This document shows positions 22,903-35,900 of a stretch of DNA of 64,000 bases, piece after piece. The notes beneath the pieces were generated by a model, which did not search any database, was not told where the DNA came from, and worked only from the letters and a program-made list of their open reading frames with translations. Each line of letters begins with the position of its first letter. Within the stretch, counting starts at the first letter, position 1. Origin of the DNA: Liquidambar formosana (Eukaryota > Streptophyta > Magnoliopsida > Saxifragales > Altingiaceae). The stretch covers positions 22,383,053-22,447,052 of the forward strand of contig CM077826.1 in NCBI GenBank assembly GCA_039720395.1, read 5' to 3'. The translations under genes and the position numbers were made by a program.

Positions 22903-23064
22903 GGGAAATGCTATAAACAGCTCCTAGTTACAACACCTAGTTACAGCACCGGACATGGGATGAGTTTGTTGACAAAAATTCCCTCCAAGCTATTCAGTAT
23001 CGCCACAAGAGGTCCATTGTCATATCATGTCCTGTCAATACGGTGCTACATATAGCATTGCCAT
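22903..23064. mobile_element. Small TIR MITE in the DRE2 5' UTR intron
   Basis: The left end ggaaatgctataaacagc is roughly the inverse of the right end (gctacatatagcattgcc). The length is about 160 bases and it is non-coding. It sits in the intron 22380-23990, which otherwise shows nothing beyond an (A)n run near 23893-23910. Confidence 0.4.
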
Positions 23065-23999
23065 TAAAATGGTTTTCACGTTTGCTTGCTCCTCCAGTCC
23101 TCTAATTTTATTTTATTTTTATTTTTTTTATGAAAATAAATAAATAAATTTTATAGGTTTGATTTTCAAACGCTGGGTACTGAATTCGAGTGAGTGTATA
23201 TATTGGTTGCGAACTTTTCTGGCTCGAATTTTCACATTAGTTTAATTTGGGCATATCTGCCAGAGATATATAAAGCTTTATGCAATTAGTGGGTTGATCT
23301 CTTGAATTATTCCGTTTAGTAAGAATCAAAAGAGGTTGTTGCAGTTTCACTTTTTAACCTGAATAAAAGATTGGTTCAATTTGAAAATGAATGAAAAGTG
23401 GCCTACACCTCCAAATTCCGACTGTTGTGAAAATGAATTGGAGAAAGGGTACCCCGTGCATGTCACTAAGTGTGTATATAGCTAATCTTGTTCATGCACC
23501 ATAGAACAATCAAATTTTAATGCTCACATTATCATTTTCTGCAGTCAGTACTCAGTTATTGGGAATCAGGAATCTGCCTAAGGTCTTAGACTGTGTAACG
23601 GATTCTAATGCTATTGGTGCTATAACTGCTTTGTGGCCTTATACTGTGTGAGGGATTCTAATGTTCGTGCTAATGAGTAATGAAGAGGCTTGATTAGGTT
23701 TATGAACTCTCATGCATCAAATATGCATTTAATTAATTTACAGTGAAAATTGTAATTTGATTGGAAGTTTATGATTTGTGTATACTTTTTCTCTATCCTA
23801 CATGCTTGTATTTAAATACCACTGTTTATGCAGTATGTATGGCAGTCCCTACTTTCTTCTACATACAGACAAATTTTGCATGGTATCTTATCAAAAAAAA
23901 AAAAAAAAAAATTTTGCATGGTAGTCTATCATAGTCTCTATCTGGTAGCCGGCAAGCTATTTGAAACCATTTCATTTGGTCTTTTTGTAGGATACCACC

Positions 24000-26900
24000 A
24001 TGATGCAGAGTAGTATACTTGCTGTTGCGGATCATGCAGTTGTACCTGTTAGTGCAGTTATAAATGCAGTTAGAGAACTCGGGAATGATGGGGTTGAACA
24101 GTGTGATCCTCTAATTGTCACTCAAGCATCTTCTCTAAGTATTTTTCACTCTTTCTCTTTCTTTTTTTAGGATATGATTATGCATATTTTGATTATTTCA
24201 ACCTTAACCATGTTATCTGAAATCTTGCTATTAGTATATCTTTGTGACAATGGATGCGCTTGTGACAAAATTTACCCATTTTTATGTTTTTTATATGGAT
24301 GTGCCACAAAGCTAAGATTGCTGTGGTGAAATGAAAAGGCTTATGTGTAAATGTACCAATGATGAAAATAATTATAAAGAGATCTGTTTGTTTCAAATTT
24401 TATTCATTGATATGTAACAATCAATAGGAAAGGAACACCCCTGTGACAACCTAATTACACCCCTTATCTAGATTACATTGCCTATTGCCATTCGGTTAAG
24501 ATAGAATATGTACATTTATAACATATTTTAACACTCTGTATGGTTTTTATCAATATTCTTCTAGGAAATTTCATCTTTAGTGTTTTTTATTTTCTTCTAG
24601 TTTGCTTTTGGGCTTTTATTATTTTGGGGTCTGAGCTTTGGCGGGGGCTTTTCTCTGTGGGCTTCAAATTTCATCAATATTGATCTTTAAGGCATCCCTT
24701 CCCCTCACCCCTCTGTGTTTTTTTTTTTTTTTTTCAAAAAATATGAACTACATGTTAACACTGTCTTATTCGTTTCTTACAAGATTTTACATGTATAGGT
24801 TGGACTCTACAGTGCACCAAATTGATTGACAGTATTTCAGGTCATTTCTTTTTGAAACATAAATGATCGGTCAATTACGTTGCATTTCAGATTATTATTA
24901 TTATGTTTATTATAGCTATTTTTCTAATTCATCTTATAGAAAACGTGGACCTATTGGTTCATTGTAAAAGAAAATATTTCTAAATATTAAATATGTTGGT
25001 GTCCTATTCATTTTTTTCACTAGGTCATAAATTCATGGAAAGGATTTCTTCATTGAAATTTTTTATTTTAAACCATTATCTTATCAGTTTTTCTTGTGTG
25101 GGCCTCTGATCATTGTATAGAATTTTTGGGCATCATGTTTTCACTTGGATAACTTATTAGGTACACAGAATGAGCAATGTGATACAACATAACAACATAT
25201 TATAAAAATCTAGTGTACAATGCAGCGGTGACAATGTGACATGACATTAATCAAATATCTATTGTTACTCATAATTATATCATGTAGCATCATATCCATC
25301 ATTCAAAATACATCCCTTTGTTTGTTTTTGAACTAGTTGAGTTGTTTCAAAGAAGATAGGACAAAGAAGAAGAGGAGGAAGAAGGAAGAGGAGAAGGAGG
25401 CGAAGAAAGGTGTTGCATTGGAGGTGTTTTGTAGGAGTGTCGTGTCCATCACGTATTTGACATAGCCATGACATTTCAAGGGAAGTGTCTGTGCTTTTTA
25501 TTTATTAGAGATGTATGAATTGAAATGTCTGGAAAAACATATTCATGCAAACCTTTTTTTTTCTTTTCTTTTTTCTTTTTTTTTTTGGGGGGGGGGGGGG
25601 GGGGGGAGGGGATGCGCCTTCCTGCTTAAACAAAGTGGGCTTGAATCTATCTAGTCAAACTTCTTCAAGCTTCTTCCTTGTTTATGTAATAAGATCACTC
25701 CAACAGGTGTCTATGTCCAAAGGAATACCAGATATTTGACATAGCAATTTCTAAAGTAAGCGACTGGTAATATTGGTTCCAAAAACATTGTGTGATGCCT
25801 ATTCTAATGTGTTTTCATGACAGTAAAGAAGCTTAATTTGGAGAGTTCTTCTACATAGCTTCTTGAATCTTTGGCTTGCGAAAAAAATCTAAATTGAAGA
25901 AACAAATGAGTCCTATTCATCTACATCATAAATGATTTGGAGTATTGAATGAATTTGGACCACTTGATCTGATAAAGATACTTTTTCTGGAGAAATCAAA
26001 TGATCTAAAATGTCTCAGCATGAATATTCGGCATCAAGAATCTACTGAGTGAATCATATCTTGTGGTGTGTCCTGCATCTCCAGACTCCAACACATATTA
26101 CATGTCCATTTTTGTGCCCAAGAGTGTATGCTTTAAGTTGAAGACTTTGTAACGCCCCGCCCTACTACTAGCATGATATTGTTCGCTTTGGGTTACCCCT
26201 CACGACTTTAATATGCATCATATTGGTTACGGAGCGAAGTATACATATATAGCATAATCACTTTTTCTAGCCAGGCGATGTGGGATCTCAGGGTATTACA
26301 TTCGTCCCCCCATGAACCACACGTCCAAATTTTTAATGCAAAAATTACTACTGCTAACTCTAAATTATGGGTAGTGTAATTCTGTTCATACAATTTAAGT
26401 TGTCTTGAAGCATAAGCTATCACCTTCCCATGATGCATGCCTGCATCAACACACTTCCAAGCCCTTTCCTAGAAGCATCACTATACAACCATGAATCCCT
26501 CCCGAACCAGATGGAATAGTAAGTACTAGGCAGTCACCAACCTGTTCTTCAAATCTTGAAAACTCTGTTCACATTCATTAGACCATTCAAACTTAACCTT
26601 TTAGTGGTCTGATGAATGTGAATAGAGTTTTCAAGGTTTGAAGAACATGTTGGTGATTGTCCCAATATTTACTATTTCATCTGGGGGAATTCATGGTTTA
26701 TATGCTTCTAGAACAGGTTGGTGACTGTCCCAGCATTTAATATGCTTCAAGGCAGCTTAAACTGTATTGATTTAGCAGTAGTAATTTTTGCATTAAAAAT
26801 TTGGAGACATTATTTGTATAGGGAGACATGTGAGATATTCATAGATCACAAGAGCTTAAATATCTACTTTCTCATAAGGATCTGAATTTGAGGTAGAGGC

Positions 26901-29900
26901 GGTGGATAAAACTTATGAAGGATTTTGATTGAACTATCAATTACCACTTAGGAAAGGCTAATGTAGTAGCAGAAGCTCTCAGTAGGAAATCTTTGGGATT
27001 TATGGCATCTCTCTCAGTTACACAACATCAATTATTAGAAGAGTTGAGGAACCTTAAGGTGAGAATTTGCATACAAGAATCTGGTGCCTTGTTAGCTACT
27101 TTCCGGTTGCAACCGACTATGGTGGATCGAATTAAGTCTGCTTAAAGTAGTGACCCCAACTGTCGGGAATTATTGAAAAGGTTTGAAAACGTAATAGACC
27201 GGATTATGTTATTCAGGAAGATGGTGTTTTGACGTTGTTAAGTTTCCAACCTAATAGCCTAAGCTATTAAGTAGAGGGCCCAAACATGTATATATGAAAC
27301 CATGTCAAATTTAATAATTAACCAATGTGGGATGTGGTACCTTCCAACACTCCTTCTCACGTGTTAAGTTTTTAACCTAATAGCCTAAGCCTGTTAGGTG
27401 GAGGACCTAAACAAGTATATGAAGTTATGTCAAATTATAATTAATTGATGTGGGATGTGGTATTTTTCGAACACTCCCCCTCACGTGCAGGCCTAACAAG
27501 ATAGAAATGGGCCTCTTACGTTGACAACAAAGATAGGATCACAAATGAAATGAGCCCATGAACGACTTGCTTTGACACCATATTAAGTAGCCAAAGCTAA
27601 TAGGTGGAGAGCCCAAACAAATATATGAAACCATCTCGAATTTTATAATTAATCGATTTGCGATGTAGTATTTTTCCAAAAGAGGTATGGGACTAGACTT
27701 TGTGTTTCTAATGACCCTGAATTGAAGAAAGAAATTTTGAGAGAAGCACATCATTCGAGATATACAATGCATCTAGGTGGTAAGAAGATGTATAGAGATT
27801 TGCGTGATTTGTATTGGTGGAATAATATAAAGAAGGAGATTTCAGAGTTCGTGTCACAGTGTTTGGTGTGCTAACAAGTGAAGATAGAACATCAGAGTCC
27901 CACCTATTGGATTACTACAATCCTTTGATATTTCCAAGTGGAAGTGGGAACATATTATCATTGATTTTGTGGCTGGACTTCCTAGAATGCCCAAGGCTAA
28001 GGATAAAACTTGGGTTATAGTGGATAGATTGATTACATCGGCACACTTCTTACCTACTAAGAAAACTTACTCAGTTGATGTTTTGGCTCAACTATATGTT
28101 AATGAGATATTAAAATACCATTGAGTACTAGTATTGATAATGTCTGATAGGGATTCTCATTTTAGCTTGCAGTTTTGGGAGAGCTTACATTCTGCTTTGG
28201 GAACTAAATTGAATTCCAGTACCACTTTTCACCTTGAGACAGATGGATAGTGAATGATAGAACTATTCAGACATTGGATGATATGCTTAGGGCCTCTGTA
28301 TTAGATGTGAAGGTAGTTGGGATTTTCACTTGCCATTAGTGGAGTTCGCTTACAAAAATACCTACCAAGCTAGTATTGGAATGGCTCCTTAGGCATTGTA
28401 TGGGAGAAAGTGTAGGTCACCTATTTGTTGGGATGAGGTTGGAGAATGACAACTTATTGGCTACGAATTACCTCTGATAAGATTGCACAGATTCAGGAGA
28501 GGCTTAAGGCAGCCCAAAGTAGATAGAAGAGTTATGCTGACATGAGGAGACGAGACCTAAAGTTTGAGGCAGGTGATTCAATGTTCATTTAGATATCTCC
28601 TATTAAGAACATCATGAGGTTTGGCAGGAAAGGAAAGCTGAGTCCGAGATATGTTGACCCTTTTGAGATTTTGGAGAGAGTGGGAAACGTGGCTTATAGA
28701 GTTGCTTTTCCACCAAAGCTGTCCATAGTTCACAATGTATTTTATGTCTTGGTTTTGAAGAGATATGTACCTAATCCTCCACACGTTATTGAGTATGTGC
28801 CCATATTTGATTCCATATGCTTCCTTGCAGCCTTCAACACAAGCATGCAGATTTATGACTATATTTCAACTATCTGTCTATGTGTTTAATTTAAATTTAT
28901 ATATTATTTATGGTAGTCATTGAATTTTGGACTTGACTAACTACAGGGCAGCTGCCTGTGGAATCTTCCTCTATGGATATCATCATCTCTATATGTAGAT
29001 CGCCTGAATTTCCTGGTGATCAGTTGTTTGATGAAGTCTCAAGAGTGTTAAAGCCTGGAGGGACATTCGTAATTCACAAGACTTCTCAATCTGTTACAAG
29101 CCAAAGGGATCAGGTAATAGTTGTACATTTGGCAATTTAATTGAACTTTCTTTTGTAGCTAGAGATCTCAGTGGGGTTTTCTTGCAGATAACCTCTTCTC
29201 TTGAGCGCAAGTTATTGGTGGCTGGGTTCGTGGAAGCACAAATTATTCAACCAAAAGTAGTTGCACCATCTGATGGTGTTTTGTCTTTTGGGGTGAGTTT
29301 TAGAACATGACCCCCCTATTCTCCCTCGTTTTTCCCTCCTCTTTTTCATAGTAATTAGAAAAGAAATAGAAGACCACTACTAAGTAGGGAGTGGTTAAAT
29401 GAGCAAGAGGAAAAATCATTTTCTTCATCAAAAAATAAAAATATTCATTTTACATAGTATTATGCTCTTTTCTGCTCTTAGTTAGTACAGGTTAAAAAGA
29501 AATAGCTTTATTTAATGCTTCCAATGTGTCTGGTTGGAAACATCACCCTTGGGTTGAACTTTTCATTTTGGAAGAGGACTAAGTTATTGAAGTTTATGGA
29601 TGGTTTGAAACACTACTTTAGGTTTAACACTCAGGGGTAAATTTTAATGTTGTTAAGAAAGGGGATTTTAAAAACGTGTTCATACGTTATTAATAGTTTA
29701 CATCATTTGGATAATGCCCTTGGACAATTTATAGTATAATTGGTAATTGTAGAAAGATTATTATTGAGAATGATATGGATTTTAAGCTTAATCATGTGTA
29801 TAGAGAAGGTAATAAAACTACCAATGCTACTACAAAGTTAGGATACAAAGTAAAATGTAATCATTTATGGAAATCTAATTTTCCTTCAGAAATAATGTTT

Positions 29901-31289
29901 GTTATTTGGGAAGATCTGATAGGTAGAGCTAGTTTCAGAGGGAATTGATCTTTTATCTTCCAATAAAAAATAAAAAATAAAAAATAAAAAAACCATGTTC
30001 ATACAACCCCCATATAATGGCTACACCAAGATCTCCTAGCTGACAATCTTTTTCTTGGATGTGGGTTTGAGTAAAGGAAATTCTATGAAGCTGTGCCCAT
30101 AGGTGAGAACTATGCCAAGTTTGTATCTCCTCTGCTTTATGAGATGCTTGAAATTTTGACATTCCACCCTTTATCATGAATTAGTGTTCTGTTATGTATT
30201 TCTTGTGTTTCTTTCACAAATTACACAATTAAATATCTATTTTTTTTCCCTTTTTCCTGAAAGATTAAGGCTAGGAAGCCTTCCTGGAAGATTGGTTCAT
30301 CCTTTTCTATCAGGAAGGCCACAAAAAGTTTACCCAAAGTCCAGATTGATGATGATATGGATTTGATTGATGAAGATAGCCTCTTAACTGAGGACGACTT
30401 GAAGAAACCACAGCTGCCACCAGGTATGATAATAAGAACCCAAAATCCATTGTCTGTGAACCTTTTACATTGTATTTTTTGAGTTTAATATCACACATTT
30501 AACGTACACACATTTGCAGTTGGTGATTGTGAAGTTGGAAGCACGAGAAAAGCCTGTAAAAATTGCACTTGTGGAAGGGCTGAGGTAGAGGAGAAGGTGC
30601 AGAAGCTGGAGCTGACTGTGGATCAGATTAATAATCCTCAATCAGCATGTGGCAGTGTATGTCTTGTTGTTAACTTATGTTTCATAGGCATCTGAATATA
30701 GACAACAACCTGGAGCTAGCCAAGGTTTAAATATTATAAATAAGTGTTAGAAAAGGCTGAATAATACATGTGGCTTCTTTGCTGTTATGGGTTTTCACTG
30801 GGGGATATTTTATGCAACAGAAACCTAACTATATTGGGTGAAAGAATTTACTTTTAGCTGTGCTACTGTGTAGTACAGGATAATCAGGGGCTCTCTTTTG
30901 GCCAAGTGGATCTTGGGGGCACATCCCACAAGTACATAATTCACTCAGTTCTTGCGTTTGTAGTGTTGTCTATACAGTTTAGCAATAGATCTCATTATAT
31001 ATCGACCCTTTTTGTTTCCCACTGCCCTAATAGTTCTGTTGTATACCCTGCAGTGTGGACTAGGGGATGCTTTTCGGTGCAGCACATGCCCTTACAAGGG
31101 TCTTCCTCCATTCAAACTGGGCGAGAAGGTACATAATAAAATGGAACACAAATTTGTTTTCCCTTTTTTTATTTCCCCTCTAATAATTTTTTACTATATA
31201 TGTAAAACTGAGAATGAATTTCTTAAGTTTTTAATGTAATCCTCATGCAGGTATCACTTCAGGGTAACTTTCTTGTAGCTGACATCTAA
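24000..31289 (+). CDS. DRE2: DRE2/CIAPIN1 (anamorsin) Fe-S cluster assembly protein, seven coding exons
   Basis: Coding exons: 24000-24138, 28947-29113, 29188-29292, 30264-30423, 30520-30656, 31054-31128, 31251-31289, with GT-AG introns and consistent phases; 273 residues, normal for plant DRE2. The protein acts in the cytosolic Fe-S assembly pathway, taking electrons from the diflavin reductase TAH18/ATR3. Residues 1 to about 137 form the SAM-methyltransferase-like domain ([19 protein letters not shown]). The linker carries [15 protein letters not shown] and [17 protein letters not shown]. The C-terminal domain has motif A (C, then CKNCTC) and motif [20 protein letters not shown] (CX2CX7CX2C), and ends GNFLVADI. 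All cysteines are present. The start codon context is ACCACCATG, and a second ATG follows directly. The second intron of the gene (24139-28946) is swollen to 4.8 kb by a retroelement. Confidence 0.95.
24139..26148 (+). other. First part of the 4.8-kb DRE2 intron
   Basis: AT-rich intron sequence. It contains T runs near 24718-24733 and a T-run/G-run near 25552-25607 (about 20 G), plus a purine-rich (gaa/gga)n stretch at about 25365-25405. No coding potential was recognised. Confidence 0.6.
26149..26300. mobile_element. Short TG...CA repeat, TRIM/solo-LTR-like
   Basis: It begins tgtaacgccccgcc, contains ttgttcgctttgggttaccc and ctcacgactttaatatgca, and ends gatgtgggatctcagggtattaca. This layout is common for short LTRs or TRIM-type repeats in plant introns. 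I could not find a clear target duplication. Confidence 0.4.
26313..26810. repeat. Inverted duplication of a Ty3/gypsy RNase H segment
   Basis: The left arm, read on the minus strand from about 26600 down to 26323, encodes chromovirus RT-tail/RNase H pieces ([35 protein letters not shown]). The right arm, plus strand from about 26603 to 26808, encodes the same segment with internal loss ([20 protein letters not shown]). The arms meet at about 26600 with almost no spacer; for example gttcacattcattagacc at the centre mirrors ggtctgatgaatgtgaa. Confidence 0.7.
26810..28850 (+). mobile_element. Degenerate chromovirus (Ty3/gypsy) pol fragment in the DRE2 intron
   Basis: In order on the plus strand: the end of RNase H ([19 protein letters not shown], about 26935), a non-pol insert (27236-27690), the integrase HHCC region ([17 protein letters not shown], about 27765), the integrase core ([20 protein letters not shown] near 27970 and a 'SDRDSHF' block at 28142), and a GPF/chromodomain-type tail ([20 protein letters not shown], then [10 protein letters not shown]) to about 28810. 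There are stops, frameshifts and no LTRs. The order RT-RNaseH-integrase and the tail indicate a chromovirus. It is spliced out with the DRE2 intron. Confidence 0.8.
27236..27690. repeat. Three ~110-120-bp related repeats inserted in the pol fragment
   Basis: Units at about 27240-27361, 27362-27472 and 27585-27690 each contain 'aacctaatagcctaagct', 'gtggaggacctaaacaagta' or close variants, then 'gatgtgggatgtggta'. The insert separates RNase H from integrase. It may be a small LTR-like or TRIM-type insertion. Confidence 0.55.
29686..29995 (+). mobile_element. 5'-truncated LINE insertion with target duplication
   Basis: The insert is about 310 bases long and lies in the DRE2 intron 29293-30263. 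It encodes the C-terminal part of a LINE-type RNase H domain ([20 protein letters not shown], then a piece ending [14 protein letters not shown]). A tail of repeated aataaaa follows (29962-29990). The 9-base sequence tgttcatac is found just before (29677-29685) and just after (29996-30004), so this is a target-primed insertion. Confidence 0.75.
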
Positions 31290-32921
31290 GTATCTAGAAA
31301 GTAGCGGGATATGTCATTATGGAGGGAGGGTTTCCAAATTGCCCTATGATTAGCAGGGATAGCAAATTGGTTTTGATCTCTTTTAGAGGTTGTTGGGTGA
31401 AGTATTATGTAATTCCGCCTTACAATTTATCTGGGCTCAAGAATTTTCATATAGTTCCTTCCCATAACATATTCATCCCTGAATGGATATGCTCAAATTT
31501 GGAAGACAGGATTTTTGTTTCTGTTGGAAGACAGGACTTGACATTGAGGTTATAGTTTTAACTAAATTTAATCCATGTTCTTTATGCTTTCTGAGCCGCC
31601 TACTTGTCCTCAGATGTTTGCCGAGTATATTAACCTTCCTAAGGCTACAGGATGCCACAGAAAGATTATATTTGAAGCATAACAATTGAAGTGGAGTCTA
31701 GACATATTCATCCCTGAATGGATATTCTCATTTTTGAATTCGTAATCACACTAGTTTGAAGAAGAAAAAATAATTAGTAATTGACTGTCATTGTTATATG
31801 GATGGTGATGTCCTACATCAATTAGGGCTTGGTTACAGATGTAATGGAACTTTTACATTAAATCTAGAATGGCAGAGCTTTTTCTTCGGTGTAACTAGGT
31901 AAAGATGCTTTGGTTTAACTTGCAATCATCTTTCAGAAACGATCCCAATATTTATTTACCCTTTTTTTTTTGGCATTGGTCTATATATGCTTGAGTGGTT
32001 GAGTTTAACAATTGGCGTAAAAAGAATTCAGAATTATGATTTGTAAAATACCAAAAGGCGTATGCCAGACAATATTTAATTTGTATGCAGTGATTTAGAA
32101 TCTGGTTTGGTTTAGTACAGGGACAAAATGGTATTCTGCCAACGGTTGGACCATAATCAACCTTGATTTAGCAGTTGGTGATAATAAATCTTGTGAAGAT
32201 CTCCTTATTGGACTCTTCGGGTTCAATAAATTCGTGCAGCCACATTCATCAACAGACCCCCTAGAAACTGTAGTGGCTAGGAGACCTAAAAGCCATCTCT
32301 CCAGGCGTGGATAATGTGGCAGTTAATTGTAAGGGTGATTTTATGGTCCTAGTAGAACTGGGACGCCTCTCCCAAGGGCTTAATTTATGAGGCTACACCA
32401 GGTATTTCTTCCTTCAGGTCTGGTGCATTATAAAAGTCTCTCAGAAAATCAATCTAGCAGCCCAAACCCTTTAGTCAATGGCTATATCTTGTAATGTCTT
32501 CGTGCTGATTCTCTTCTTCTGCTAATGGTGAAGTTATTCCTGTATGTTAGTTTAAATCTAACCCGGCAACCAAAATAGCAATAACAATGTTAGGGGGCCT
32601 GCAAATGTAGACTACTTCCCTTCACTTGGAGTTGAGCTCGCCCCTTTCTTGCCAGCAGCTTGTCAACTATTGGTTCAGTGGCTGGGGGTCCCTTGATTTA
32701 TTAGACCAAAAATGGAGGTGCACCTAAGTAACAATTCACTACAAAAACTCATACTATATGATAGTTCGTAGCAACTCTAAATCACATTCTGCTATTAGGA
32801 TCCACCAATATCTGGCGGAAAAGAAACAAAGGAATTAAATCATTCTTAACAATTGTAAACCCCTCTGTTATCAGGGAAGAAAAAGAACATAATACAAGTG
32901 TGAATCTTCTAAATGCATCAG
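31290..32921. other. Spacer between convergent DRE2 and CCB3
   Basis: Holds the two 3' UTRs. A 20-base phrase (attcatccctgaatggatat) occurs twice, at about 31470 and 31708. No gene or clear mobile element was recognised. Confidence 0.5.
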
Positions 32922-35900
32922 CTAAACCTGTTGAGAAAGGAGGACAAGAAGCCCCTGTGGGCCCACTAATATTTCATTGAGGAAACTAACCAATCCAAAC
33001 CAGACCACAGGAGTTACGTCCACTCCACCGAGAGGTGGAATCAACTTCCGGGTCAGGATGAGAAGTGGCTCTGTTGGAGCGTAAGCTATTACGTAAGGAA
33101 ACTTCCCCACAGGAAGCTTCGGGTACCAGGACATTATTATTCTCAAAATAAATAGAAAGGAAAATGCTGAGAGAAAGGGCCCTAGAATTCCAATCGCCAG
33201 CTTTGCTGTACCCGGGTCCAAATCTGCTAGCACTAATCTCTGCATGAAGTCTAGGGCAGCATGTGATGTCTCCGGTATGTTGATCTTGAGAATTTTTGCA
33301 GCCCCATATACATCAAACGGCTCACCTGAAATAGATGCTTCCGATTGTGAGAGTTCAATGGTTGGAGAAACTGTACCTCCCAAGAAACAGCATGCGGTAT
33401 ATGGCGTGGCTCCACGAGTTAGGTTTCTTTTATTGGAACACTTAAAGCTTTCCTGCCACAAGAAAAATCATTAAAAGGTAATAAGATTTGTCGACCATCG
33501 AATGGAAGGATTACTCAATTTCAACAAAGCAACAAAAACCACATAATTGAAATGTTTCAGGTGTTTCAGTGTTCTATGGAATCATAATCAATCCATTTTT
33601 TATTTCACTAAAAATTTATAGTGGCTAGCTTTCACCGCAACAGTTTGCTTGCACCCAATCCCAAAAAAGGCCCTCAAAGGCAATGTGTGGATTGGATAAT
33701 TGAGATCTTGTGAGCCCTAAAATTTAAGCAGGAAAGTGAGACTCAATTCTTAGGCGAAAACCCACTGACACATCAACAACATAGATAAAAGAAAAAAGGT
33801 CATGTTGAAGGTAGGCCATTAGATAGTTTATACTTATCGTGATGAAGTTCACAATTATGGAAAGCAAAGAAAAGCAATGGCATCCGCTTTAATCATGAAA
33901 GACAGGAGTCTTTGGAACCATTTGTGACCTCTATAACAGATAAATAGAACACCCTAAAACAACAAATTTTATAATATTTTTCAGAAGCTTCAGTAGTGAT
34001 ATGGTTGGGAGATTTGAGGGGATGACCATTTACTTTGGAGGTGTCAGGAGTCACCAATCATCAGATGTGTCAAAGTTCAATATTTAGTAAACAATGAAGA
34101 AATAAGACAAAAAATATGCTTGACAGTCAGTAGTAACCAATTATCTTATTTCTGAACACCCCCCCCCCCCCCCCCTCTTAAAAAAAAAAGAAAAGAAAAG
34201 AAAAGCAGGCTTTATAGGTCTGACATATGCTTGCAATCATTGGGAAGGTTGTTCAAACATTTAATATGGGACAATATAGACCTACAACAACTAAAGGTAT
34301 TTGTTTCAAAGAGAAGTGTTAGTCTTATCGAGATTGGATAGGCACTGAAGCCACAAGGTAACTTTGGAGAACTCATCCTTTCTACTTCTATAAAACTTAT
34401 TTTGAAGAACGGTACCTGTCCTAGCCTCATTTTGTGGTTTATCTTTGGGCCATTTCATGCTGAGGCCCATGTTTATAATACCTCTGGATTTAAGATTAAG
34501 AGCGACAACTTTTAGTTAAACTCCAGGCCTGGTTGCAAGAGCTGGACTGCTGGAGGATGCCCCCAGTCCCACAGAAGGTTCAATCGCTTAACCCAGTCAT
34601 TGTTGAAAGTAGACAATTTAAACCTTTGATCTACTAGTTGGGAACTTTAAAGCATGATTTTTTAGATATTCAAATAGTTCAATTGAAAAAAGCTTTAAGT
34701 GTTTTCATTTCATAAGAAACTGAAAGTAAACTGGAAGGTAATTTTGGAACTCTATAGTTTCATCAAAAGATAGTTTTTGATTCCCCCCCGCCCCCCAAAA
34801 TAAAGAAATAAATAAATACTCCCTCTGTTTCTATTTGACTGTCCCTTTTGAAAAAACACGCTTTTTTACGTAACTCTATTAAATGCTTTCAAATCAACAC
34901 TAAAGTTTTAAAATTTCAATTTTGCCTGTACAAAACATTGTAAACAGAGAAAAGACAATTTTAAGGGTAGTTTAGGAGATCAAACAAAAAGAATCATTGA
35001 CTTTTTGAATGTGACAATTATTTTGGAACATCCCAAAATAGAAAGGAGGACACTTAAATAGGAACGGAGGGAATAAATAAAAGGGCATGTGGTAAGTTTC
35101 ATTGAGAATGGCTATGAGGTATCAAAACTTTCGGCTTGACTAACACTTTAACACAAGTAAGGCCATTGCCCACTCCGCAAGAGTTGGCACACAGAAAAAG
35201 CAGGCTGATGACTGGCCCAATGGTGAGTCAAACTTAAGACCTTCCACTTCTTGAGCTGTAGCTACCAAGACCAACTATTCTACCCCATTGGGACAATTTA
35301 AATTGTAAGTTAGAAGCGATGTTTTCTCACAAAGTTGTTGAAGTGTGTCTCCTTGCATTTAATTCATAAATTTTCCCTAATCATGGTAAAGTTCCGTAAA
35401 ATGGGTTGTCGATCTATAGCTTTATATTCAAATATATAGATCTTGTTGTTGATCTATAGCTTTAGGTTTGAATACATAAATCTCCATGTCAAAATTATGT
35501 GACCATATGACTCAAGTCGCAACTAGAAGTCCAGGACAGTCCAGTTCATTGGTAATGGTGTTATTATGATATACTTTATCCTATGGTATGGTATTCTATT
35601 TGGAATTGGAATTTATGACATGAATGCTTATTATTTATGTGAAAGGTATTGTCATTAGTATATTTCACATATTGGAGAAGTTTCAATACTTCAAATTAGC
35701 ATTTGCTTATTTTTCTTTTAGTCGAAAACTGATGGAGACATCAGACACAAGGTTCAACAAGGTGGTCCATTTTAGCCTATTAACTTGAAGACCAAGGCTT
35801 TAGCATATTTATTTTAAGCATATTGATTTTTTAAGAATATTAAATTATTGCCCTTTAAATTACTGATGTAATTAGGACCTATATAAAGGCTCCAATAACT

